DNA from: Persicimonas caeni | GTDB taxonomy: Bacteria > Myxococcota_A > Bradymonadia > Bradymonadales > Bradymonadaceae | Direction of reading: 5' to 3' | Length of the DNA stretch: 64,000 nucleotides | NCBI RefSeq assembly: GCF_006517175.1 | Contig: NZ_CP041186.1 | Coordinates: 6,475,074 to 6,539,073, forward strand | Notes under the pieces: generated by a model | Database searches by the model: none | Told to the model about the DNA's origin: nothing | The model's input: the letters and a program-made list of their open reading frames with translations, nothing else | Translations under genes and position numbers: made by a program | Part shown: in pieces, positions 54,019-62,411 of the stretch | How the letters are laid out: every line of letters begins with the position of its first letter | Position numbering within the stretch: position 1 is the stretch's first letter

Positions 54019-55644
54019 CTAGGGGATGAGCTTGAGGCGTCCCTTCTCGAGTTCGACGCGGACCGTCTGGTCTTTGTCGGGCACGACCTTCTGGAACTTG
54101 GTGCGGTAGCCAATGAGGTTGAGCTCGAGGTTGAGCGTTTGGTCGCTCTCGTCTGCTTTGTAGTCGACCGGAGTCGTGCCGGCGGGGCGGCCGTCGACGA
54201 GGACGCGCGCTCCCGGCGGGGTGGACTCGATCTTCAAGCTCACCTTGTCAGCCTTCTGGTCCTTGCGCTCGCCGTTGTCTGCCGTCGCCCGCGCGCCCTG
54301 CGATTCGACGCCTTTCGGGTCGGGTTTCTCTTGCTGGCCGCGCTCTTTCGCCGACGGGTCGGGCCTTCGGGCAGTGCCGATAGATCCGGAGCGATCGGCG
54401 ATCTTCGGGGGCTCGTCCCGAACCGTGTCGTCATCGTCTGCGTCAATCGCCTCGGCGACCGCGTCGGCCTCGAATTCCATCGTCTCGCCGGCGTCGGCTT
54501 CGGACGCAGCTGCGGCTGCCTGGGCCTCCTCGTCGGGGCCCCCGGCTCGCTCGTCGGCGGTCTCGGGCGTCTCGTCGGCCGCCGCGCGCGCCTTGTCGGC
54601 GCTCTGTTCACCCGTGCCAGGGATCAGTTGGAACATGACGGCGATGCCGACGGCGGCGAGGACGCCGATGACGATCGCCGCGATCAGCCCCTTTCGCCCT
54701 GTGCTCGGACGCGGCTGCGCCTGGGCCTTGGCCGTGGCGCCCTCGGGAACCGCCGCGCGCTTCGACTCGTCGCGGCGCTCCAAGATCTCGCGCACCCGCA
54801 GGGCGGACTGGATGCGCTTTTCGGGCTTCTTTTCCATGCAGCCGCGCACCGCCTCGCCCCAACAACTGCGCTCGAGGTGGGCGGGTAGCTCCGGCGGCTT
54901 GTCGCGCAGGTGCTTGACCATGACGCCCGGCGAGTTCTTGGCGCCAAAGGGGCGCCCGCCGGTGAGCATCTCGTACATGATCACGCCCAGCGAGTAGATG
55001 TCGGCGCGATGGTCGATCGCGTCGCCCACGATCGTCTCCGGGCTCATGTAGTGCGGGGTGCCCAGCACCGTGCCCGCCTGGGTGAGCGTCTCGTAGTTCT
55101 CCTCTTCGGTCTCCGTCTGGATCAATTTGGCGATGCCAAAGTCCAAGACCTTGACGATCTCGCGCATCTCTCCGGTCTCGGCGTCGCGCTTGGGCAGGAT
55201 GACGATGTTGGCGGGCTTGAGATCGCGGTGGACGATGCCGCGTTCGTGGGCGTGCTCGAGCGCGTCGACCATCTGGTAGACGAGCTTGCGCACCCGATCG
55301 GGCTCCAGGGCCCCCTCACGGGCGATGATCTCGTCGAGAGTGTCTCCTTCGACGTACTCGACCGCCATGTACAGGAGGTTTTCGTGGCGGCCGTAGTCGT
55401 GGACTCCCACGATATTGGGGTGGTTGAGCCGGCCGACGAATTGCGCCTCGCGCTCGAAACGCTCGACGATATCGGTCTCCAAGAACGCCTTGGGGAGCAG
55501 CGTTTTGAGGGCCACATGCCGCGAAATGCCGGTTTGATGGGCCCGAAACACCACGCCATAGGCACCACGACCGAGTTCTTCCTCGATGTGGTATTTTCCG
55601 GCGATGGTGTCGCCGGGGGTCGGTATGATGTACTTCTCGGACAT
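54019..55644 (-). CDS. Ser/Thr protein kinase with transmembrane helix and PEGA domain
   Basis: A 541-residue membrane kinase. The catalytic domain is complete: GRGAYG (25-30), Lys47 in VALKTL, HRDLKPAN (139-146), DFG (168-170), GTPHYMSPE and DIYSLGVIMYEMLTGG. An Ala/Lys-rich linker and one helix (GLIAAIVIGVLAAVGIAVMF, about 320-340) follow. After a long acidic linker, a periplasmic PEGA domain occupies about 470-541 (IESTPPGARVLVDGRPAGTT). This is the same layout as the truncated kinase at 1-1437. ATG 55644 has no obvious Shine-Dalgarno. It is divergent from the HEAT-repeat gene and followed by the TPR partner, forming a recurrent two-gene module. Confidence 0.95.
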   Translation of the reverse strand: MSEKYIIPTPGDTIAGKYHIEEELGRGAYGVVFRAHQTGISRHVALKTLLPKAFLETDIVERFEREAQFVGRLNHPNIVGVHDYGRHENLLYMAVEYVEGDTLDEIIAREGALEPDRVRKLVYQMVDALEHAHERGIVHRDLKPANIVILPKRDAETGEMREIVKVLDFGIAKLIQTETEEENYETLTQAGTVLGTPHYMSPETIVGDAIDHRADIYSLGVIMYEMLTGGRPFGAKNSPGVMVKHLRDKPPELPAHLERSCWGEAVRGCMEKKPEKRIQSALRVREILERRDESKRAAVPEGATAKAQAQPRPSTGRKGLIAAIVIGVLAAVGIAVMFQLIPGTGEQSADKARAAADETPETADERAGGPDEEAQAAAAASEADAGETMEFEADAVAEAIDADDDDTVRDEPPKIADRSGSIGTARRPDPSAKERGQQEKPDPKGVESQGARATADNGERKDQKADKVSLKIESTPPGARVLVDGRPAGTTPVDYKADESDQTLNLELNLIGYRTKFQKVVPDKDQTVRVELEKGRLKLIP

Positions 55645-55792
55645 CTAGTGCGGCTTTTTGAGGCTATGGTGGCATTTCTGTTGACAGCCTAATGCGAATG
55701 GTCGCGAATGTCACTCGAAGTCGATACTTGCCCAGTCGACCTGCCTTACTTATGTTGTCCGCGTTACGCCACGATCCGGCAGAGGAGTAAAG

Positions 55793-56548
55793 ATGGGATT
55801 TCTCGACTTTCTATTCGACAAAGAGAAAGCAGAAGAGCGCAAGATCAAAAAACTGCGCAAGACGCTGACCAACATGTACGTGCAGCCGCCCGAGCGCAAA
55901 TACGCCATCCAGGCGCTGCGTGACGTCGGCACGGTGGACGCCGTCGAGGCGCTCCTGGCGCGCTTCGAGGACAACGCGCCGAACACCACCGTGGACGCCG
56001 ACGAGAAGCGCTACGTCTACGAGACGCTGGTGAGCATGTCGGCCGACCCCGACTTGGACGTCAAGAATACCGTCGTCAAGTACCTGCACGAGCGCGACGA
56101 GAAGATCAACTGGCCCATGAAGGTCCTGACCGACCTGCTCGACTACAAAGAGATGGTCGCGCTGGTCCGAGAGCTTCTGGGCACCTGCGGCAACGAGTAC
56201 AAGCGCAACCCCGAGAAGAAGCAGGAGTTGGTGCTGCGCGCCGCCGATCTCAAGTCCGAAGAGCTCTCCGAAGAGCTTCTGCGCTTTCTCGACGACCCCA
56301 ACGAGACGATTCGGTTTTTGACCGTCGAAGCGCTGCTCAAGCACGGCTTCGACGAGATCATCCAGGAGCCGCTGCGAGAGCGTCTGCAGGAGGAAGAATC
56401 GATTCGTATCGTCCAGAAGCTGGCCGAGGCGTTCGCCGATCACAGCGACTGGAAGATCCCCGAGGACCAGCACGAAGACGTCGAGCACATGCTGCCCGAC
56501 GAGTATTCGGTGCACAAACAGGGCTACGTCTACAAGCGGCGTACCTGA
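55793..56548 (+). CDS. HEAT-repeat-like helical protein
   Basis: A 251-residue cytoplasmic protein with no signal peptide. The N-terminus (MGFLDFLFDKEKAEERKIKK) is amphipathic and basic. Helical pairs typical of HEAT/Armadillo scaffolds follow: KYAIQALRDVGTVDAVEALL, VKNTVVKYLHERD, DPNETIRFLTVEALLKHGF and EEESIRIVQKLAEAFADHS. It should act as a protein-binding scaffold. A strong Shine-Dalgarno (AGAGGAG) precedes ATG 55793. The next gene starts two bases after its stop, so the two are translationally coupled. The function is unknown. Confidence 0.85.
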   Translation: MGFLDFLFDKEKAEERKIKKLRKTLTNMYVQPPERKYAIQALRDVGTVDAVEALLARFEDNAPNTTVDADEKRYVYETLVSMSADPDLDVKNTVVKYLHERDEKINWPMKVLTDLLDYKEMVALVRELLGTCGNEYKRNPEKKQELVLRAADLKSEELSEELLRFLDDPNETIRFLTVEALLKHGFDEIIQEPLRERLQEEESIRIVQKLAEAFADHSDWKIPEDQHEDVEHMLPDEYSVHKQGYVYKRRT

Positions 56549-56549
56549 G

Positions 56550-57341
56550 ATGGGGCTCTCTTACGAGACAGCGGCGGCCGAAAGGCCGCTTCCCAAACCG
56601 CCCGAACGCGGCGGTGATTGGGCAACGTGGGCGGCCGAACAACGGCCGCCTGCGCAGTTCTTGAGCACCTATTCGGGGCCGCGGCTCTTCGGATTCGACA
56701 GCCACGTGCGCTTGGGTGGCGTGATCGTCCAGCCGGCCGAGGTGGTCTTGGGCATTCGCGCCTGGGACGACGCCTTCGAGGGCGTCATCGAGCTCGATGG
56801 CATCGCTTCGCCGGTGCCCTACGCGCTCTTCGAGGTCGAAAAGATCGTGCGCATGATGCTCCACCAGAGCGGGCTCGCCTTCGAAATTCTGGCCAGCCCC
56901 GCCGTGTTGCACGACGACGCCTTTCCGGCGCGACGCATCGTCGACGCGGCGATCACGCGCAATATCCTGCACCATTATCGCGACGTCGCCTCCGGTTGGA
57001 TGGCGCGTCTCGTCGAGACGCGAGGGCAGGGCGCCGAGCCCGCCGACGCGCTCGACGTGGTCCGAAACGCGCTGACGGGCCGAGCGCTCGTCGACGGGCG
57101 CGCCGCATTCGACGTGTGGGAGTTGGTCGGCGACTACGGTGAGGGTGGGCTCGAGGAGTTGTTGCGCGAACTCCAGACGGGCGTCGAGCCGGCAGCGGTC
57201 GACGCGCTGAGGGAGCATGTCGACGGCCTGTTGGCCCAGATCGACCCCGACGTCGCGAAGCTCCCCGAGAGCCCGCGAGACTACGACTGGCTAAATGATT
57301 TCGTCGTCTCCTCGCGTAGTGTATGCTCGAAGCGCGCGTGA
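56550..57341 (+). CDS. degenerate nucleotidyltransferase-like protein
   Basis: A 263-residue cytoplasmic protein. Residues 40-60 (TYSGPRLFGFDSHVRLGG) resemble the glycine-Ser/Asp signature of the Pol-beta-type nucleotidyltransferases of the COG3541 (YcgL-like) group, and FEVEKIVRMMLHQSGLAFEILASP matches the helical region that follows in them. The usual DxD pair appears as DSH (50-52), so one metal ligand is missing and catalysis is doubtful. Family membership is a moderate-confidence call. The start lies two bases after the HEAT gene stop, and the REC/J-like gene follows by 55 bp, so the three probably form one operon. Confidence 0.7.
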   Translation: MGLSYETAAAERPLPKPPERGGDWATWAAEQRPPAQFLSTYSGPRLFGFDSHVRLGGVIVQPAEVVLGIRAWDDAFEGVIELDGIASPVPYALFEVEKIVRMMLHQSGLAFEILASPAVLHDDAFPARRIVDAAITRNILHHYRDVASGWMARLVETRGQGAEPADALDVVRNALTGRALVDGRAAFDVWELVGDYGEGGLEELLRELQTGVEPAAVDALREHVDGLLAQIDPDVAKLPESPRDYDWLNDFVVSSRSVCSKRA

Positions 57342-57396
57342 GCGAGCCGTTCCTCGATCTCTCGAACCCTCGATTTCTCGATCACCCGCAGTACCC

Positions 57397-58299
57397 ATGA
57401 TTCGAATCCTACTCATCGGTCGACAGGCCGCCGCCTGGAGTGAGCGGCTCGAGCGTCGCGCGGGCGACGACTTCGAGTTCGACACAGCCAGGCTGCCGGC
57501 CGCCGGGCTGCGCCAGTTCGAGGCGACCCCGCCCGACGCGCTCGTCGTCATCGACTCGGCGTCGACGAAGCGCGCCGCCACGCTCATCGCGGCGGTGCGT
57601 GAGCGACCGTTGGGCCAGTTGATTCCGGTCATCGCCATCGCGCCGCCTCCAGGCGAGGCCGAGCACGCCGAGGTGGACGCTTGGTTGTCGCCCAACGCGC
57701 CCGTCGAGCGCCTGGTCGATGCCCTCGAAGAGTGCCTCGGCGTCGAGTTCGGCCAAGCCGACTCCCCGCGCGACTCGTCTGACTCGAATGGCGGCCCTTG
57801 GCGCGAGAAGACACCGGCCCGCGACGCCCCGAAGTCCTTTTGGGGCGACAAAACGCCGGCCAAGCAGGCGCCCGAGCCCCTCAAGTCGACCAACGAGATG
57901 CCGCAGTACTTCATCGAAGAGATCGACGACGAGCCCTTCGACCAGCCCCGGCGCCTCGACCGAAGCTCGATCTTCTCGTCGCCCTCCCGTCGCGGTCAGG
58001 AACGCCCGTCCGAGCAGGCCCGTGTCGACCAAGAGGCCGTCGAGCGCAAGCTCAAGGCGGTGCGCCACGAGGACTACTACGCCATTCTGGAGATCCGCCG
58101 CGGCGCCGAGGGCACGGTGGTGCGCGAGGCGTTCCACCGCCTGTACCGCCGGTTCGACCCGCGCGAGATGGACTTCGAGGTCGCCCACCGGATGGAAGAC
58201 GAGATCGGCGAGATCCGCGACGCCCTCGAGGACGCCTGGGCGGTGCTGGGCGACCCGACGCTTCGCCAGGCCTACCTCGAGCACACCACGCGCCGGTAA
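57397..58299 (+). CDS. receiver-like / J-domain-like fusion protein
   Basis: A 300-residue cytoplasmic protein. Residues 1-120 have a receiver-like alternation of strands and helices (MIRILLIGRQAAAWSERLER, then ALVVIDSAS and PVIAIAPPPGEAE) but no phospho-acceptor aspartate in the right place, so it is a pseudo-receiver. A charged linker (about 125-220) leads to a J-domain-like segment (EDYYAILEIRRGAEGTVVRE, LYRRFDPREM, then EDAWAVLGDPTLRQAYLEH). The HPD motif needed to activate DnaK is replaced by FDP. ATG 57397 was chosen because the receiver-like strand starts there; the longer frame from 57295 overlaps the preceding gene. It is probably co-transcribed with the two genes before it. Confidence 0.78.
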   Translation: MIRILLIGRQAAAWSERLERRAGDDFEFDTARLPAAGLRQFEATPPDALVVIDSASTKRAATLIAAVRERPLGQLIPVIAIAPPPGEAEHAEVDAWLSPNAPVERLVDALEECLGVEFGQADSPRDSSDSNGGPWREKTPARDAPKSFWGDKTPAKQAPEPLKSTNEMPQYFIEEIDDEPFDQPRRLDRSSIFSSPSRRGQERPSEQARVDQEAVERKLKAVRHEDYYAILEIRRGAEGTVVREAFHRLYRRFDPREMDFEVAHRMEDEIGEIRDALEDAWAVLGDPTLRQAYLEHTTRR

Positions 58300-58305
58300 G
58301 GGGGA

Positions 58306-58506
58306 TTCACCACGGGGGGGCACAGAGGGCACGGCGACTGCTTCTTTCTAAGTGTAAAGACGGAAGCTGTGTGCGACTGAGGTCGAGCGCATCGCCGGGA
58401 GGCCAAGGAGAAAGAACGCAGTGGTAGCAGCGCTACATCAAGTTCTTTCGACGCAGGCATCGTGGCGATGAGCCGGCCTCGTGGCCCCCGTGTTCTCCGT
58501 GGTGAA
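58306..58506. repeat. inverted-repeat element with TTCACCACGG termini (about 201 bp)
   Basis: The region begins with TTCACCACGG (58306-58315) and ends with CCGTGGTGAA (58497-58506), with further imperfect complementarity inside each arm (GGGGGCACAGAGGGCAC against GTGGCCCCCGTGTTCTCC). It fills most of the 326-bp gap between the J-like gene and def, contains no plausible gene, and shares its termini with the element at 61637-61716. Confidence 0.65.
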
Positions 58507-58556
58507 CCCTCCTGCACCACAGAGGTCGTCTCGGAAGTTTGGAGTAGGGTCGACTG

Positions 58557-58585
58557 TTGAAAGCCTGAAGTAAAACGGATAAACC
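58557..58585 (+). promoter_or_regulatory. candidate sigma-70 promoter of def
   Basis: TTGAAA (58557-58562) is followed after 17 bases by TAAACC (58580-58585). The -35 is good and the -10 is weak. It lies about 40 bp before the def start, in the part of the intergenic region outside the inverted-repeat element. Confidence 0.35.
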
Positions 58586-58625
58586 GTGGGTCTGTAACGA
58601 CCTGAAATGCCTAAAGAGGAAACCA

Positions 58626-59183
58626 ATGGCTATCCGAGAGATCGTTCTCTACCCGGAAGCGCGAGACGTGCTCACCACCAAGTGTACCCCCGTCGAAGAG
58701 GTCGACGAGGAGACGAAGCAGTTCGTCGACGACCTCATCGAGACGATGTACCACGCCAACGGCGTTGGCCTCGCCGCCCCGCAGGTCGGCGTGACCAAGC
58801 GCGTGACCGTCATCGACGTGAGCGACCGCGAGAGCGACGAGCGCGAGGTCTTCGTGCTCATCAACCCCGAGATCGTCGAGCGCGAGGGCAAGCTGACCTG
58901 GGAAGAGGGCTGCCTGAGCTTTCCGGGACTGTACGGCGACGTCGACCGCGCTGCCAAGGTCAAGGTGCGTGCGCTCGATCGCGAGGGCGAGGAGTACGAA
59001 ATCGAAGGTGAGGGCCTGCTGGCCGTCGCCCTGCAGCACGAGATCGACCACCTCGACGGCGTGCTGTTCATCGAGCGCATGAGCCGCCTCAAGCGGCGCA
59101 TGGCTCTCAAAGAGTACAAAAAGATTCGCGCTCGCCTCGCCGAAGAGGCCGAGAAAGAGGGCGAGGACGAGGCGGCGCAATAA
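58626..59183 (+). CDS. def: peptide deformylase
   Basis: A 185-residue Fe2+/Zn2+ enzyme that removes the formyl group from new protein N-termini. All three motifs are present: GVGLAAPQ (46-53), EGCLSFPG (metal ligand Cys96) and QHEIDHLDG (HEIDH at 138-142). Length is typical, with a slightly extended acidic C-terminus. AGAGGAAACC precedes ATG 58626. It begins the def-fmt-rsmB-rpe run. fmt, which adds the formyl group to initiator tRNA, follows by 88 bp, the classic pairing. Confidence 0.98.
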   Translation: MAIREIVLYPEARDVLTTKCTPVEEVDEETKQFVDDLIETMYHANGVGLAAPQVGVTKRVTVIDVSDRESDEREVFVLINPEIVEREGKLTWEEGCLSFPGLYGDVDRAAKVKVRALDREGEEYEIEGEGLLAVALQHEIDHLDGVLFIERMSRLKRRMALKEYKKIRARLAEEAEKEGEDEAAQ

Positions 59184-59216
59184 GCGTCGGCGAATCCGAG
59201 ACTTGCACGAGCGACG

Positions 59217-59242
59217 AAGCGGGCGTTACAAAGCGCCCGCTT
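59217..59242. terminator. hairpin between def and fmt
   Basis: AAGCGGGCG (59217-59225) pairs with CGCCCGCTT (59234-59242) around an eight-base loop and is followed by TGTGCGTTCTT. It is a possible attenuator or partial terminator, since the fmt start is only 30 bp downstream. Confidence 0.5.
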
Positions 59243-59271
59243 TGTGCGTTCTTGACCCACGGATAGGACAA

Positions 59272-60258
59272 ATGACTGCCGATTCTCAGAAACAAGCCCT
59301 TCGCGTCGTCTACATGGGCACGCCCGACTTCGCCGTGCCCGCCCTCGAGGCGCTCATCGACAGCCACCACGAGGTCGTGGGCGTGTTCACTCAGCCCGAC
59401 CGCAAGAGCGGACGCGGCAAGAAGGTGCGCCGCCCGCCGGTCAAAGTCGTCGCCGAGGAGGCCGGCGTTCCGGTCTACCAGCCCAAGCGCGTCAAGAAGA
59501 ACGACGAGGCCTATCAAACGCTGGTCGACTGGAACCCCGACGTGGTCGTCGTGGCCGCCTACGGCCAGATCTTGCCCGAGCGCATCCTCGAGGTGCCCCG
59601 GCTCGGCTGCATCAACATCCACGCCTCGCTGTTGCCCAAATACCGCGGCGCGGCGCCCATCAACTGGGCGATCGTCCACGGCGAAGAGAAGACCGGCGTG
59701 ACCATCATGCAGATGGACGTTGGGCTCGACACCGGCCCGATGCTCGAGAAGCACGAGGTCGATATTCCCGCCGACATGACCGCCCAGGAGCTGCACGACC
59801 GCCTGGCCGAGCTCGGCCGCGAGGTCATCGTGGGCGCCCTCGACAAGCTCGCCCAGGGCGAGCTCGAGCCGACCCCGCAGAATGACGACGAGTCGAGCTA
59901 CGCGTGCATGCTGTCGAAGGAAGACGGCCATATCGACTGGACGAAGTCGAGCGCGGCGGTCGCCAACCACATCCGCGGGTTCAACCCGTGGCCGGGCGCG
60001 TTCGCCTTCCACGAGCACGACGGCGAGCAGACCCGCATCAAATTCCACCTCGCCCGCCCGGTCGAGGACCTGCTCGGCGAAAAGGCTGGCGAGCCGGGCG
60101 AGGTGCTCGACGTCGACGTCTCGAACGAGCGCCTGGTCGTCGCCTGCGGCGAAGGCGCCATCGAGTGCCTGGAGGTGCAGGCCCCCTGCCGCAAGGCGAT
60201 GGGCGTGCGCGACTTTTTGTGTGGCTACGAAATCAGCGAAGGCGATTGCTTTGTCTGA
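59272..60258 (+). CDS. fmt: methionyl-tRNA formyltransferase
   Basis: A 328-residue enzyme that formylates Met-tRNA-fMet using 10-formyl-THF. The N-terminal domain has YMGTPDFAVPALEAL, the catalytic region INIHASLLPKYRGAAPINWA (Asn-His with the SLLP loop) and GVTIMQMDVGLDTGPM. The C-terminal tRNA-binding domain has IRGFNPWPGAF. ATG 59272 has AGGA five bases upstream; the upstream in-frame ATG at 59203 would run through the hairpin. The end overlaps rsmB by 8 bp, so the two are translationally coupled. Confidence 0.97.
   Translation: MTADSQKQALRVVYMGTPDFAVPALEALIDSHHEVVGVFTQPDRKSGRGKKVRRPPVKVVAEEAGVPVYQPKRVKKNDEAYQTLVDWNPDVVVVAAYGQILPERILEVPRLGCINIHASLLPKYRGAAPINWAIVHGEEKTGVTIMQMDVGLDTGPMLEKHEVDIPADMTAQELHDRLAELGREVIVGALDKLAQGELEPTPQNDDESSYACMLSKEDGHIDWTKSSAAVANHIRGFNPWPGAFAFHEHDGEQTRIKFHLARPVEDLLGEKAGEPGEVLDVDVSNERLVVACGEGAIECLEVQAPCRKAMGVRDFLCGYEISEGDCFV
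60238..60242 (+). promoter_or_regulatory. ribosome binding site deciding a TTG start for rsmB
   Basis: GAAGG lies eight bases before TTG 60251, within the last codons of fmt. No ATG in this frame lies near the beginning of the NusB-like domain, so TTG is the only sensible start. Confidence 0.55.
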
Positions 60259-61618
60259 ACTCAATCCCCGACAACTCGCCCAGGAAGTGCTCGAGACGAT
60301 CGAGCGTGAGGACGCCTACAGCCACATCGCGCTCGACGCCGCCCTGGAGCGAAGCGGCCTCGACGCGCGTGACCGCGGGCTGGCCACCGAGCTGGTCTAC
60401 GGCACGCTCACCTGGCAGCGCTCCCTCGACAAGGTGTTGGGCGACTTCGTGCGCCGGGGCATCGACGGGCTCGACCTGCCCGTGCTCGTGGCGCTTCGGG
60501 TGGCGGTCTACCAGCTGCTCTTCTTGAACCGCATCCCCGCGCACGCCGCGGTCGACGAGGCGGTCGAGATCACCAAGGCCGGGCCGAGCAGGGCGGCCGC
60601 CGGCCTGGTCAACGGCGTGCTGCGGAGCATCGTGCGCAAAAGGGGCCAGGCGAAGCAGGCGAATCAGTCGAAACAAGTGCGTTGGTGGAGCGACAAGGGC
60701 CGCGAGCGCAAGCCCGCGCGCTACCTGGGCGAGCGCTACTCGCTGCCCAATTGGATGACCAACCGCATGCTGCAGTACTGGGGCCTGGAGCGCGCCGAAA
60801 AGCTCGCCGAGGCCTTCGACACCCGCCCGCCGCTATACCTTCGCCTGCTCGCCGACGACGTCGAGCTGCCCGAGGGCGTCGAGCCCGTCGAGGGCGTGCC
60901 CGGCGCGCTGCGGGCGGCCTCGATGAGCGACGCGGTACGCGCCGGCATCGCCGACGGCAAGTGGGGCGTCCAAGACCTGGGCAGCCAGCTCATCGGGCTG
61001 TACGCAGGCGCCGAGCCCGACCTTGCGGTCCTCGACGGCTGCGCGGGCCTTGGCGGAAAGACCCTGCACCTGGCGCGACTCGTCGGCCCCACCGGCGGGG
61101 TCGTGGCCGTCGACCCGGCCGACACCAAGATCGACATGTTGTGCACGGCCGCCGACAGCGCCGGCATGCGCGAGCGGCTCACCACGCAGGTCGCAAGCCT
61201 CCAAGACTTCGCCCAGGAGACCGACGAGACCTTCGACCTGGTGCTCATCGACGCCCCGTGCAGCGGCCTGGGCGTCATCCGACGCCACCCCGAGACCCGC
61301 TGGAGGCGAAGCGAGTCGGACATCTTCGCGCTCACCAAGCTGCAAGCAGAGCTGCTCGACGTCGCCGCCACCTTGGTACGTCCGGGCGGCACGCTCACCT
61401 ACAGCGTGTGCACCTTCACCACCGAAGAAGGCCCCAAGCAGGTCGAGCGTTTCCTCGAGCGCCACGGCGACTTCGAGCGCACCGGCGCCCCCGAAAGCGG
61501 CCCCGGCGCCGAGGTCGACTGGAAAAAATACGTTGATGGAGACGCCCAATTGACGCTAGATCCGCTCGAGCACGACACGGACGCGTTCTTTGCGGCGCGT
61601 CTTCGTCGGAAGAGCTAA
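60251..61618 (+). CDS. rsmB: 16S rRNA (cytosine-5) methyltransferase RsmB
   Basis: A 455-residue protein that methylates C967 of 16S rRNA using SAM. The N-terminal NusB-like RNA-binding domain (NPRQLAQEVLETIEREDAYS, RVAVYQLLFLNRIPAHAAVD) is followed by the methyltransferase. The latter has SAM motif I (VLDGCAGLGGKTLHLA), motif IV with DAPCSGLGVIRRHPE, and the catalytic Cys in TYSVCTFTTEE. The start is TTG 60251, placed by GAAGG spacing; the open frame upstream is not coding. It overlaps fmt by 8 bp. The def-fmt-rsmB order is a common conserved cluster. Confidence 0.95.
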   Translation: MSELNPRQLAQEVLETIEREDAYSHIALDAALERSGLDARDRGLATELVYGTLTWQRSLDKVLGDFVRRGIDGLDLPVLVALRVAVYQLLFLNRIPAHAAVDEAVEITKAGPSRAAAGLVNGVLRSIVRKRGQAKQANQSKQVRWWSDKGRERKPARYLGERYSLPNWMTNRMLQYWGLERAEKLAEAFDTRPPLYLRLLADDVELPEGVEPVEGVPGALRAASMSDAVRAGIADGKWGVQDLGSQLIGLYAGAEPDLAVLDGCAGLGGKTLHLARLVGPTGGVVAVDPADTKIDMLCTAADSAGMRERLTTQVASLQDFAQETDETFDLVLIDAPCSGLGVIRRHPETRWRRSESDIFALTKLQAELLDVAATLVRPGGTLTYSVCTFTTEEGPKQVERFLERHGDFERTGAPESGPGAEVDWKKYVDGDAQLTLDPLEHDTDAFFAARLRRKS

Positions 61619-61636
61619 GAGCTGCTAGAGATGTAA

Positions 61637-61716
61637 TCACCACGGAGCACACGGGGGCACGGGGGAAAAGCAATAATAAAAAGCGTGTCTCCGTGTCCCC
61701 GTGTGCTCCGTGGTGA
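61637..61716. repeat. inverted-repeat element with TCACCACGGAG termini (80 bp)
   Basis: TCACCACGGAGCACACGGGG (61637-61656) and 61697-61716 are exact reverse complements (20 bp), around an A-rich centre (AAAAGCAATAATAAAAAGC). It fills the rsmB-rpe gap, carries no gene, and shares its termini with the element at 58306-58506. It can also form a very stable hairpin that may act as a terminator. Confidence 0.8.
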
Positions 61717-61744
61717 AACCCAAGTTCAACCCAGCGAGTCCCTC

Positions 61745-62410
61745 ATGAAGCCACTCATCGCCCCGTCGATTCTCTCGTCCAACTTCACCCGCCTCGCCGA
61801 AGAGTGCCAGGCGGTGCTCGACGCCGGCGCCGACTGGCTGCACGTCGACGTGATGGACGGCCACTTCGTGCCCAATATCACCATCGGTCTGCCGGTGGTG
61901 AAAGCGCTGCGCGGCGAGTTTCCCGACGCGGTGCTCGACGTCCACGTCATGATCTCGGACCCCGACTTCTACGCCGCCAAATTCGTCGAGGCGGGCGCCG
62001 ACTACCTGTCGTTCCACCCCGAGGCGACCGCCCACACCCACGGTGTGATCCAGCAGATCCACGAAGCCGGCGGCAAGGCCTCGCTGGCCATCAACCCGGG
62101 CACGCCGCTCGACGTGGTCGAGTACGTCGTCGAGGACCTCGACATGGTGCTCATCATGAGCGTCAACCCGGGCTTCGGCGGCCAGTCGTTCATCCCGCAG
62201 TCCTTGCGAAAGCTGCGCGACCTGCAGGAGCTCTTGGAGCGCCACGGGCGCACCGACATGCGCGTTCAGGTCGACGGCGGGGTCAAGGTCGACAATATCG
62301 CCGAGATTTACGAGGCCGGCGCCAACGTATTGGTGTCGGGCAGCGGCATCTTCAAGAGCGAGTCGTACGCCGATACGATCGCCGAGATGAAACGCCGCGT
62401 GGGGGCGTAA
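61745..62410 (+). CDS. rpe: ribulose-phosphate 3-epimerase
   Basis: A 221-residue TIM-barrel enzyme that interconverts ribulose-5-phosphate and xylulose-5-phosphate in the pentose phosphate pathway. It has the family motifs IAPSILSSNF, HVDVMDGHFVPNITIG (metal-binding His and Asp), VHVMISDP, SFHPEA, MSVNPGFGGQSFIP and VQVDGGVKVDNI, and a phosphate site at LVSGSGIFKS. Length is typical. ATG 61745 gives the normal N-terminus; the longer frame upstream would run from the inverted repeat. Downstream lies a long repeat-filled region. Confidence 0.97.
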   Translation: MKPLIAPSILSSNFTRLAEECQAVLDAGADWLHVDVMDGHFVPNITIGLPVVKALRGEFPDAVLDVHVMISDPDFYAAKFVEAGADYLSFHPEATAHTHGVIQQIHEAGGKASLAINPGTPLDVVEYVVEDLDMVLIMSVNPGFGGQSFIPQSLRKLRDLQELLERHGRTDMRVQVDGGVKVDNIAEIYEAGANVLVSGSGIFKSESYADTIAEMKRRVGA

Positions 62411-62411
62411 C

